Program-made: the position numbers and the translations under genes
The notes under the pieces: model-generated
Seen by the model: only the letters and a program-made list of their open reading frames with translations
The model's database searches: none
What the model was told of the DNA's origin: nothing
Part shown: positions 45,172 to 53,700 of the stretch, piece after piece
Layout: every line of letters begins with the position of its first letter
Position numbering within the stretch: the stretch's first letter is position 1
Assembly: GCF_000272045.2 (NCBI RefSeq)
Contig: NZ_AJYZ02000042.1
Span: forward strand, 419,552-483,551
Source of the DNA: Vibrio crassostreae 9ZC13
GTDB lineage: Bacteria > Pseudomonadota > Gammaproteobacteria > Enterobacterales > Vibrionaceae
Direction of reading: 5' to 3'
Length of the DNA: 64,000 nt

Positions 45172-45186
45172 CTCTTCATCTATCGC
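45151..45186 (-). terminator. Terminator of the dctPQM operon
   Basis: A perfect 12-bp inverted repeat GCGATAGATGAA / TTCATCTATCGC, loop 12 nt. On the minus strand it is followed by TTTATTTTTC. The stem overlaps the last codons and stop of the small plus-strand gene, so one hairpin serves both directions. Confidence 0.82.
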
Positions 45187-45245
45187 CGTTATTTACATTG
45201 ATAATGAAACCGTTCGTTACACTAGCCGTGTAACTAAACAGCCCA

Positions 45246-46607
45246 CTACTTGGTTATGATTTCCGGTCCCATCAAGGTAGTCGGTAACCATGTTGATACC
45301 CAAGGTACGTAGGTCACGATAATCAGGAATAAGAACATCACGCCAACCCATGGCAGTGCGGCTTTTACTACGTTCATCATCGACATCTTCGCGACCCCTG
45401 CGGTCACAAACAAGTTGAGCCCCACAGGCGGTGTGATCATCCCTATCTCCATGTTCACAACCATCATGATACCTAGGTGAATAGGGTCGATGCCCAGTGC
45501 AATTGCAATTGGGAATACCAACGGCGCAACGATGATCAGCAAGCCTGATGGCTCCATGAACTGCCCACCAATCAAGAGTAGAACGTTCACCACAATTAAG
45601 AAGGTGATCGGACCTAAGCCCGCAGAAAGCATAGACTCAGTGATCATCTGAGGAATGCGTTCTTCGGTTAGTACATGCTTAAGAATCAGAGCATTGGCAA
45701 TGATAAACAGCAGCATGATCGTCAGCTTACCTGCATCATAGAGCGTGTCTTTGGTATCTTTGTGGAAGAAGGTTTGGAACACTTTAACCAAAGCAGGCTT
45801 TGTATTTTTCTTGTCCGCAAACGGCCCCATATCTTTATAGATAAAGTTGGCAATAAAGAACGCGTATACCGCTGCAACAGCCGCCGCTTCCGTCGGTGTA
45901 AAAATACCGCCGTAGATACCACCCAAAATGATGACAATCAGTAGCAGACCCCAACTTGCGTCTTTTGCAGCTGCGAACATCTCGCCCCAGCCCACAAATG
46001 GCTGTGCCGGAATCTTCTTAATACGTGCTGCGATGTAGATAGCAATCATCAACATCACACCCGCCAGCAAACCAGGAATAACGCCACCTAAGAACATACG
46101 ACCTACCGATACATCGGTCGCCGCCGCGTATACCACCATCACGATGGACGGTGGAATCAAGATCCCCAACGTACCTGCGTTACAGATAACCCCTGCCGCG
46201 AACTCTTTTGAGTAGCCGTTTTTGATCATACCTGCGATAACGATACTACCGATCGCCACTACCGTTGCAGGAGATGAACCAGAAAGGGCTGCGAACATCA
46301 TACATGCCACAACCGACGCCATCGCCAAGCCGCCGCGGAACCAACCCACCATCGCGATAGCAAAACGGATAATACGTTTCGCCACGCCACCAGTAGACAT
46401 AAAGCTAGAGGCCAAGATAAAGAAAGGAATCGCTAAGAGTGTGTAGTGGCCTGCAAATGCATTAAACAGCGTTTGTGCGACTGAAGCTAATGACGCATCT
46501 GAGTGCATCAATAAGAATATTACGCTCGATAAACCGAGGGAAATTGCAATTGGTACACCGACCAACATGAAAGCAATTACCATTAAAAATAGAAATAACA
46601 TTGCCAT
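45246..46607 (-). CDS. dctM: TRAP C4-dicarboxylate transporter, large membrane subunit
   Basis: 453 residues with about twelve membrane helices. MAMLFLFLMVIAFMLVGVPI, AALSGSSPATVVAIGSIVI, GTLGILIPPSIVMVVYA and MGMITPPVGLNLFV-like sequence (EIGMITPPVGLNLFVTAG) are DctM signatures. It couples sodium entry to substrate uptake with DctQ and DctP. It starts 2 nt after dctQ, with GGAAG as ribosome site. Confidence 0.96.
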   Translation of the reverse strand: MAMLFLFLMVIAFMLVGVPIAISLGLSSVIFLLMHSDASLASVAQTLFNAFAGHYTLLAIPFFILASSFMSTGGVAKRIIRFAIAMVGWFRGGLAMASVVACMMFAALSGSSPATVVAIGSIVIAGMIKNGYSKEFAAGVICNAGTLGILIPPSIVMVVYAAATDVSVGRMFLGGVIPGLLAGVMLMIAIYIAARIKKIPAQPFVGWGEMFAAAKDASWGLLLIVIILGGIYGGIFTPTEAAAVAAVYAFFIANFIYKDMGPFADKKNTKPALVKVFQTFFHKDTKDTLYDAGKLTIMLLFIIANALILKHVLTEERIPQMITESMLSAGLGPITFLIVVNVLLLIGGQFMEPSGLLIIVAPLVFPIAIALGIDPIHLGIMMVVNMEIGMITPPVGLNLFVTAGVAKMSMMNVVKAALPWVGVMFLFLIIVTYVPWVSTWLPTTLMGPEIITK

Positions 46608-46609
46608 GA

Positions 46610-47365
46610 TTAGTCTTCCTTACCGTTAGATTTTGTACTCGACTCATTCGCTTTGTTCTGCGGAGTCGAATTCAATACCGCTGTTGCATCTTCGTCAGGG
46701 CCCGCTAGCACGTCTGCTTTCAACGCATCCAGCTCTTCTTCGGCTTCGTGTCCTGCAATCATGCGGTCAAGCTTGCCTGTGACGACTTGGTAAGCAACTT
46801 GAGCAAAACGGAACGTTAGCATTGCCATACCAATCGGCAGCGCCATATAAGGAATAAAACGTGGCAGTTTCTCGTATCGCTCGCCTTCATTCAGCCAGTC
46901 AGCAAGAAACTGAAGCATCTCTGGCATTGGAATATCGTCGGTCTCGTACCATGCGCGATCGGTCGCGAATGGGTACCAATAATTCCAAGAACCGATAAGA
47001 AGTAAGATTGAAAATGCTAGGCAGCTTGTCACGGCGATGAGCGCATACACTTTGCGTAGCTTTTCTGGGGCAAGGTTGATGATCACATCAACACCAATGT
47101 GGAAGTGTTTTTTAACGCCATAAGATGCGCCCACTAACACCATCCAAGCAAACATGAACACGGTCAGTTCCAGTGCCCATAAGATGTTGTCATTGAATGC
47201 GTATCGAAATACCACGTTGGCAAAAGTAAGTAGCGTCATTGCGCCAAGGAAAAATGCGATTAGTGACTCTTCAATCACATCCGTAACTCTTCCGACTTTG
47301 GAAAAAAGAGAGGTTTCCAGTGCTGATTCGCTAGAATTTGGTTGTTCCATTTGAGGCTTTTCCAT
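46610..47365 (-). CDS. dctQ: TRAP C4-dicarboxylate transporter, small membrane subunit
   Basis: 251 residues with four helices; TLLTFANVVFRYAFN and FMFAWMVLVGASYGVKKHFHIGVD are DctQ signatures. It is longer than the usual 160-200 residues: N-terminal and C-terminal soluble tails are present, the latter acidic then Asn/Ser-rich (DEDATAVLNSTPQNKANESS). It lies between dctP and dctM in one operon. Confidence 0.94.
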   Translation of the reverse strand: MEKPQMEQPNSSESALETSLFSKVGRVTDVIEESLIAFFLGAMTLLTFANVVFRYAFNDNILWALELTVFMFAWMVLVGASYGVKKHFHIGVDVIINLAPEKLRKVYALIAVTSCLAFSILLLIGSWNYWYPFATDRAWYETDDIPMPEMLQFLADWLNEGERYEKLPRFIPYMALPIGMAMLTFRFAQVAYQVVTGKLDRMIAGHEAEEELDALKADVLAGPDEDATAVLNSTPQNKANESSTKSNGKED

Positions 47366-47429
47366 AATTGACTCCGCTTATAATTGTTTTAATAAGGAGT
47401 GACGAATACTCGCCACTCCCTTAGCGGTG

Positions 47430-48425
47430 TTATTGGTTTGAAGCTAACGCTGCATCGATAAGGTCTGAACCGATGTCTTTTTCAAACTTCTTCCATACTG
47501 GTTGAAGTGCAGCTACCCATGCTTCACGCTGTTCAGGCGTAAGTGTACGAACCTCACCACCCGCTTCGATGATGTTGTTTTTGTTCGCTAGGTTAACTTT
47601 TGAAGATTCTGCGTTACGCGTCTCAGACACTTCTTGAACGATAGTGCCAAGCTGTGTGCGTACATCTTCAGGTAGGTCTTTCCAGAAGTCGTTTGACGTT
47701 ACAACTAGGTAATCCAAGATACCGTGATTAGTTTCGGTCACGCCGTCTTGTACTTCAAAGAACTTCTTACCGTAGATGTTTGACCATGTGTTCTCTTGAC
47801 CATCGATAACTTTAGTTTGCAAGCCACCGTACACTTCTTTGAAAGACATCTTCTGTGGGTTAGCGCCTAGTTGTTCAAACTGAGCCACCAATACATCCGA
47901 TGCTTGAACACGGAATTTCAAACCTTTTGCATCTTCAGGGCTGATAAGAGGTTTGTTCGCCGACATCTGTTTCATGCCATTGTGCCAAAACGCAAGACCT
48001 TGCAGGCCACGACGCTTCATCGCGTTCTTCAGCTTTTCACCAGATTCTGAGTTTTGGAAACGGTCAACGGCTTCTACGTCTTCAAATAGGAAAGGAAGGT
48101 CAAAAATGCGGTATTTCTTAGTGAACTTCTCAAATTTTGACAGCGATGGCGCCGCCATATGAACATCACCATTTAACAGGGCTTCCAGTACCTTATTATC
48201 ATCGTAAAGTGTTGAGTTAGGGAAAACTTGCATACAAGCTTTTCCATTCATTTCTGTGTTTACTCGCTCTTCCAGTAAAGAAGCGGCGATGCCTTTCGGG
48301 TGCTTATCGGTATTGGTTACATGACTGAATTTAATCACGATTTCACCAGGGTCACAGTTTGCAGCAGCATTAAAACTTGTAAGCGCCAGAGCAGATACAG
48401 ACAGCAGGGTAAGAGGCTTAAACAT
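47430..48425 (-). CDS. dctP: TRAP C4-dicarboxylate substrate-binding protein
   Basis: 331 residues. Signal peptide of about 22 residues (ending FNAAA). The DctP fold is seen in IVIKFSHVTNTDKHPKG, VFPNSTLYDDNKVLEALLNG, FRVQASDVLVAQFEQLGANP (the Arg binding carboxylate) and GGLQTKVIDGQENTWSNI. It binds succinate, malate or fumarate in the periplasm. Ribosome site AAGGAG. First gene of dctPQM, with a sigma-54 promoter 60 nt upstream. Confidence 0.96.
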   Translation of the reverse strand: MFKPLTLLSVSALALTSFNAAANCDPGEIVIKFSHVTNTDKHPKGIAASLLEERVNTEMNGKACMQVFPNSTLYDDNKVLEALLNGDVHMAAPSLSKFEKFTKKYRIFDLPFLFEDVEAVDRFQNSESGEKLKNAMKRRGLQGLAFWHNGMKQMSANKPLISPEDAKGLKFRVQASDVLVAQFEQLGANPQKMSFKEVYGGLQTKVIDGQENTWSNIYGKKFFEVQDGVTETNHGILDYLVVTSNDFWKDLPEDVRTQLGTIVQEVSETRNAESSKVNLANKNNIIEAGGEVRTLTPEQREAWVAALQPVWKKFEKDIGSDLIDAALASNQ

Positions 48426-48484
48426 TATTATTCTCCTTAGTAAACAAAGCAGCCCTTCAATGGGAACTGCGTGCTTTCACTAAG

Positions 48485-48499
48485 GCAATTAGCGCGCCA
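48485..48499 (-). promoter_or_regulatory. Sigma-54 promoter of dctPQM
   Basis: On the minus strand TGGCGCG-CTAA-TTGC matches TGGCRCG-N4-TTGC at every position, with GG and GC 12 nt apart as needed for -24/-12. It lies 60 nt before dctP. The DctD gene nearby supplies the expected activator. Confidence 0.85.
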
Positions 48500-48583
48500 T
48501 ATTGACACAATTCATTAACAAGCCTTTAACCGCAAGGCTTCATCAGATCTGCCTGCAGTTGTCGCTAACTCGCTACAAAAATT

Positions 48584-48625
48584 AATGGGTGGAAAATGAC
48601 ACATAGAATATTTGTAAATGGGTGG
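48584..48625. promoter_or_regulatory. Direct repeats AATGGGTGG, candidate activator sites for dctPQM
   Basis: AATGGGTGG occurs at 48584-48592 and 48617-48625, 33 bp apart (about three helical turns), 85-140 bp upstream of the sigma-54 promoter. That is the usual place for upstream activator sites. They are not the classic inverted DctD site, so the assignment is tentative. Confidence 0.35.
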
Positions 48626-48771
48626 GAGTTGACCAAAGCATCAGTGATAAATGAGGTCTGACCAAAAGCCCCTTTCACGATGATGCCTTGAAGTAATTTC
48701 AACCTATCCTGTAGAGTGCTGCACAACTTAGTCAGATTTACTGATCCACTACTTACCAAGAGTTGCTACCC

Positions 48772-49179
48772 ATGAGTCAGATCTACCATCACCCAGTACA
48801 GATTTACTACGAAGATACCGATCACTCAGGTGTGGTTTATCACCCTAACTTTCTTAAATACTTTGAGCGTGCGCGCGAGCATGTGTTGGGCAGCGATAAA
48901 CTGGCAGAGTTGTGGAATGAACATGGACTGGGGTTTGCGGTGTATAAAGCCAATATGACCTTTCAAGACGGCGTTGAGTTCGCAGAGATCTGCGATATCC
49001 GAACCTCTTTTGAGCTCGATGGCAAATACAAAACCTTATGGCGACAAGAGGTATGGCGTAAAGATGCAACCAAACCTGCCGTGATTGGTGATATCGAGAT
49101 GGTTTGCCTAGATAAAGACAAACAACTTCAGCCTGTACCCGCAGAAGTATTAAAAGCGATGCTTGGCGAAACGAGTTAG
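48772..49179 (+). CDS. Hot-dog acyl thioesterase, YbgC/FadM-like
   Basis: 135 residues, single hot-dog domain. YYEDTDHSGVVYHPNFLKYFERAR is the 4HBT/YbgC active-site signature (residues about 12-35; the Asp in DTDHSG is catalytic). Family members hydrolyse acyl-CoA or acyl-ACP. It is next to pfaE and the pfa operon; hot-dog thioesterases near PUFA synthases can release the finished fatty acid, but its role here is inference. ATG at 48772 preferred over an upstream TTG. Convergent with pfaE. Confidence 0.88.
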   Translation: MSQIYHHPVQIYYEDTDHSGVVYHPNFLKYFERAREHVLGSDKLAELWNEHGLGFAVYKANMTFQDGVEFAEICDIRTSFELDGKYKTLWRQEVWRKDATKPAVIGDIEMVCLDKDKQLQPVPAEVLKAMLGETS

Positions 49180-49254
49180 CCAATATTACGAATGGCTGAG
49201 AGCGAGCCGTGTTCAAGATTAGAAGCTAAAGGTTCTAGTGTAACGAACGTAAAC

Positions 49255-50082
49255 TCAGCCAAGTAGCTTCGATTTGGGGAAGCACTTAATCTCTAATTGC
49301 ATAGGAAGCGTTGCACCACCAAGCGTCACGGCAAATCGAAACTGGTTATCCAGCCTTCCTAAACTGCATTGCCAATCTGTTGAAGTATTGTCATTTTCAG
49401 CAGCATCCAACCCTACACCGTTATGGACAATGATTCCTCCATGTAACTCTGGTCGTAAACCCGACGAATGAACTGGCAGCGTTTGTTGAGTTAGATTGGA
49501 AAAATCGAACGAAAAACTTTTCAATGATGTGGCCAACCCCTTACCTGTCGCTTTGATGTACGACTCTTTCAGTGCCCACAAATCAAAAAAACGTTCTCTT
49601 TGAGATACCTCATCCAGCTCGAGTAAATCGTTAATCTCAAATTCCGAAAAGTAATGCTTCATGATCGCCGCGATGTTGGTCGAGCTTCTTGCATGTTCTA
49701 TATCCACCCCAAGCTGTAGTGGTTGCCCTTTCGTTCGGCAGACAGCAATCAGTAAATGATCTTGACTGTGGCTAATATTGAAATTCAGTCCGGTTTTGTG
49801 TTGCTGCTCTGCAATCAAGCTTGGTTTGCCTTTTTCACCATACTCAAATCGCCACTCTTCAGCCGTCAAATCAGAGTAGATCGACAGAACCTCTCGTAAG
49901 TAGTTACGAACATAGAGCGCTTGGATCTGAGATGAAGGCATTCGATAACGCTCAACCTTAGCGACTTCATCGTCGGTCAGTTTCTGTTTAAGGCACGACA
50001 CATGATCAGTACCTTCATCCAAATTGCTTAGAGAACAAAGCCACAAATCAACGACTGGTGTTTCCATCTTTTGAGCACTCAC
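49255..50082 (-). CDS. pfaE: 4'-Phosphopantetheinyl transferase of the PUFA synthase
   Basis: 275 residues, Sfp-type. Core motifs: GKPSLIAEQQHKTGLNFNISHS (substrate side), LGVDIEHARSS (Mg-binding Asp and Glu) and FFDLWALKESYIKATGKGL (WxxKE(A/S)xxKxxGxG). It transfers phosphopantetheine from CoA to the five ACP domains of PfaA. It is divergent from pfaA across 706 bp. GTG at 50082 is the longest start; the ATG at 50067 is an alternative, and neither has a strong ribosome site. Confidence 0.92.
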   Translation of the reverse strand: MSAQKMETPVVDLWLCSLSNLDEGTDHVSCLKQKLTDDEVAKVERYRMPSSQIQALYVRNYLREVLSIYSDLTAEEWRFEYGEKGKPSLIAEQQHKTGLNFNISHSQDHLLIAVCRTKGQPLQLGVDIEHARSSTNIAAIMKHYFSEFEINDLLELDEVSQRERFFDLWALKESYIKATGKGLATSLKSFSFDFSNLTQQTLPVHSSGLRPELHGGIIVHNGVGLDAAENDNTSTDWQCSLGRLDNQFRFAVTLGGATLPMQLEIKCFPKSKLLG

Positions 50083-50788
50083 TTCTTAAAAATCACTATT
50101 CATAAAGCCATCAATAAAACATCAAAACGAACAAATTTAACTCACCTATGATTTGAGATAAACATAGAGAATCTGCGCAGGAAACACCCTTCATATAGGG
50201 ACTTAAAACTAACTTTTAAAATAATAACAAATTAAAACACAGATCACATTCCACCTTATGGAACAGGCATCTATTAAATGTTACTTACAAAAATCTGACA
50301 TAGATCTCACCAAGTCAAAATATAGAGTATAAACACTAAAAAACCACCCATACTCATTAATTATCAATAAGTTAATTCCATTAAAAATACAAAAAACAAA
50401 AGTTCAGAAAAATCATCTGGTCTGAACAGATCATAGTGGTCTCTGGGAGCATTGTATCGACCACTCACCTCGGGTAGCCTGCTCAACCATTAAACAAAAT
50501 CACACGTTTTTATTGCGGATACCTGCTTTGCATAAAGCAGTACTTTGGACAGGATTTAAATGGACATCAACCTCACATTCGAATGCCCTCTTATAGCATG
50601 AAAAACGTAATCAACCCCTGCAAGTCACTGTACTTCGCACCCCCTATTTCAGTCAGGTGGCCGACTTTCGGTAGCCTTACTCTTCAGCTGCGTTTGTCCA
50701 AATCTGTTTCAGATTTATTTTCGATTCAATTAAAAGCGCAGCCTCAAAACACGACATCGCCCTCAGTGATTTCAAGTGGAGACTCATA
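50083..50788. promoter_or_regulatory. 706-bp control region between pfaE and pfaA
   Basis: AT-rich sequence without a regulator gene (the PfaR gene known next to some pfa clusters is not here). Dyads seen: TTCCA-CCTTA-TGGAA near 50250; ATCATCTG-GTCTGAA-CAGATCAT at 50412-50434 (8-nt arms, one mismatch); and the hairpin CTGCTTT-GCAT-AAAGCAG at 50523-50540. A 68-codon frame from 50583 ends in TAATG, with the last A being that of the pfaA start codon. A GGAG ribosome site is 8 nt before pfaA. Confidence 0.55.
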
Positions 50789-53700
50789 ATGAGCCAACCC
50801 GAAAAAAATACCCCGGAATCAGTCGACGACACTCGACTTAATAAACGTCTTAAAGACATGCCTATTGCTATCGTTGGAATGGCAAGCATGTTTGCGAACT
50901 CTCGTTACTTAAACAAGTTCTGGGATTTGATCAGCGAAAAGATCGATGCAATTACCGAAGTGCCTGATACGCACTGGCGTCCAGAAGATTACTACGATTC
51001 AGATCGTACAACGCCAGACAAATCTTACTGTAAGCGCGGTGGTTTCATCCCAGAAGTTGACTTCAACCCTATGGAGTTCGGTCTTCCGCCAAATATCCTT
51101 GAACTGACTGATACGTCACAGCTGCTTTCTCTGATCGTGGCAAAAGAAGTACTTGAAGATGCGAAACTTCCTGAAGGTTACGATCGCGATAAGATCGGTA
51201 TTACGCTCGGTGTGGGTGGTGGTCAGAAGATCGCTCAAAGCCTAAATGCTCGTCTTCAATACCCTGTTTTGAAAAAAGTCTTCAAGAGCAGTGGCATCAA
51301 CGACGAAGACAGCGAAATGCTGATCAAAAAGTTCCAAGACCAATACATCCACTGGGAAGAGAACTCGTTCCCTGGTTCATTGGGTAACGTTATTTCAGGT
51401 CGTATTGCTAACCGCTTTGACCTTGGTGGCATTAACTGTGTAGTAGATGCTGCGTGTGCAGGTTCTCTAGCCGCAATGCGCATGGCTCTGAGTGAGCTGG
51501 TTGAAGGTCGCAGTGAAATGATGATCACAGGTGGTGTGTGTACTGATAACTCACCAACCATGTACATGAGTTTCTCTAAAACACCTGCATTTACCACTAA
51601 TGAAACCATTCAACCTTTCGATATCGACTCCAAAGGCATGATGATTGGTGAAGGCATTGGCATGGTTGCTCTTAAGCGTCTTGAAGATGCAGAGCGCGAT
51701 GGCGACAGAATCTACTCAGTGATTAAAGGTGTCGGTTCTTCTTCGGATGGTAAATTCAAGAGTATTTACGCACCTCGCCCTGAAGGACAAGCAAAGGCGC
51801 TTAAACGTGCTTACGATGATGCTGGTTTCGCACCGCACACGCTTGGCCTTTTAGAAGCACATGGTACAGGCACTGCTGCAGGTGATGTGGCTGAATTTGG
51901 TGGCTTAAACTCGGTATTCAGTGAGAACAATGAAGAGAAGCAACACATTGCGTTAGGCTCTGTGAAATCTCAAATTGGTCACACTAAATCAACCGCGGGT
52001 ACTGCTGGCTTAATCAAAGCTGCATTAGCACTGCACCACAAAGTACTGCCGCCAACGATCAACGTATCGGCTCCGAATCCTAAGTTAGATATCGAGAACT
52101 CACCGTTCTACCTAAACACACAAACGCGTCCTTGGATGAAACGTGTCGACGGTACACCACGCCGTGCAGGTATCAGCTCATTTGGTTTTGGTGGCACTAA
52201 CTTCCACGTTGTATTGGAAGAGTACACGCCAGAGCACGCTCGCGGTGATAAATACCGTCAACGCCAAGTACCGCAAACTCTGTTATTCAGCGCAGAATCT
52301 CGTCAAGCATTGATCAATGAGCTCAAGCAGGTTTCAACTCAAGCTGCCGATGCTGCGTTCAAACTAGAAGCGCTTGCTGAGCAGCACGCTCTACGCGAAG
52401 TGGACGCTAAGCACGCTCGCCTTGGTTTAGTCGTGACTGACCAAGCAGACCTTCAAGCGCAACTGACTCAAGCGGTTTCTATGCTTGAGAGCCAAACCAA
52501 AACACATTGGCAAATGCCAAACGGTACTAGCTACCGTGAGTCGGCACTGATTGCTGAAAACGGTGCTGGTAAAGTGGCTGCATTATTTGCTGGTCAAGGT
52601 TCGCAATACCTAAACATGGGTCGAGAGCTTGCTTGTCATTACCCTGAAATGCGCCAACAGCTTGCTCAAGCGGATCAGGTATTTGGTCAGCACAAGAAAA
52701 CGGCTCTGTCGCAAATTCTATTCCCAATTCCAACCTTCACACCAGAAGCAACCAAAGCTCAAGAAGCGGTACTAACCAACACGGCCAATGCGCAAAGTGC
52801 GATTGGTACTGTGTCTATGGGTCAGTTCGACATCATGACTCAAGCTGGCTTCAAAGCCGACATGGTCGCAGGACACAGCTTTGGTGAGCTAAGCGCACTA
52901 TGTGCATCGGGTGTTATCTCGCAAGACGATTACTACCAGCTAGCTTTCGCTCGTGGCGATGCAATGGCGGCGACACCTGAACAAGGCGACAGCGGTACTA
53001 TGTTTGCGGTCATTCTAGACGCAGACAAACTTCCAGCCGTTGAAAGCTGCATCAGCCAATTCGAAGGCGTGAGCATTGCCAACTACAACGCTCCGACTCA
53101 ATTGGTTATTGCGGGTCCAACAGCAACCGTTCAGCAGGCAGCCCAAGCGCTAACTGAGCAAGGCTTCAAAGCAATTGCTCTGCCAGTATCTGGTGCTTTC
53201 CACACCCCGCTTGTTGCTCATGCTCAAAAGCCATTTGCAGCTGCAATTGATAAAGCTTCATTTAGCGCTCCAACGCTGCCGCTTTACTCAAACGCAACGG
53301 GCAAACTGCACAGCAAAGACGCTAAAGCGATTAAGAAAGCATTCAAACAACACATGCTGCAATCGGTTCGTTTCAGCGAGCAAATTGAAGCGATGTATGA
53401 AGCAGGCGCGCGCGTATTCGTTGAGTTCGGTCCGAAAAACATTCTTCAAAAGCTGGTTGAGAAAACACTGGCTGATAAAAACGAAGAACTTTACGCAATC
53501 AGCATCAACCCAAGCCCTAAAGGAGACAGTGACCAACAGCTTCGTTTAGCTGCGGTTCAACTGTGCGTGACAGGTGTTTCATTAGACAACATTGACCCTT
53601 ACCAAGCTGACATTGCTGAACCTGCAAAGGCATCACCAATGAACATCAAGCTGAATGCAACCAACTACATCAGCCCTGCTACTCGTAAGAAAATGGATCA

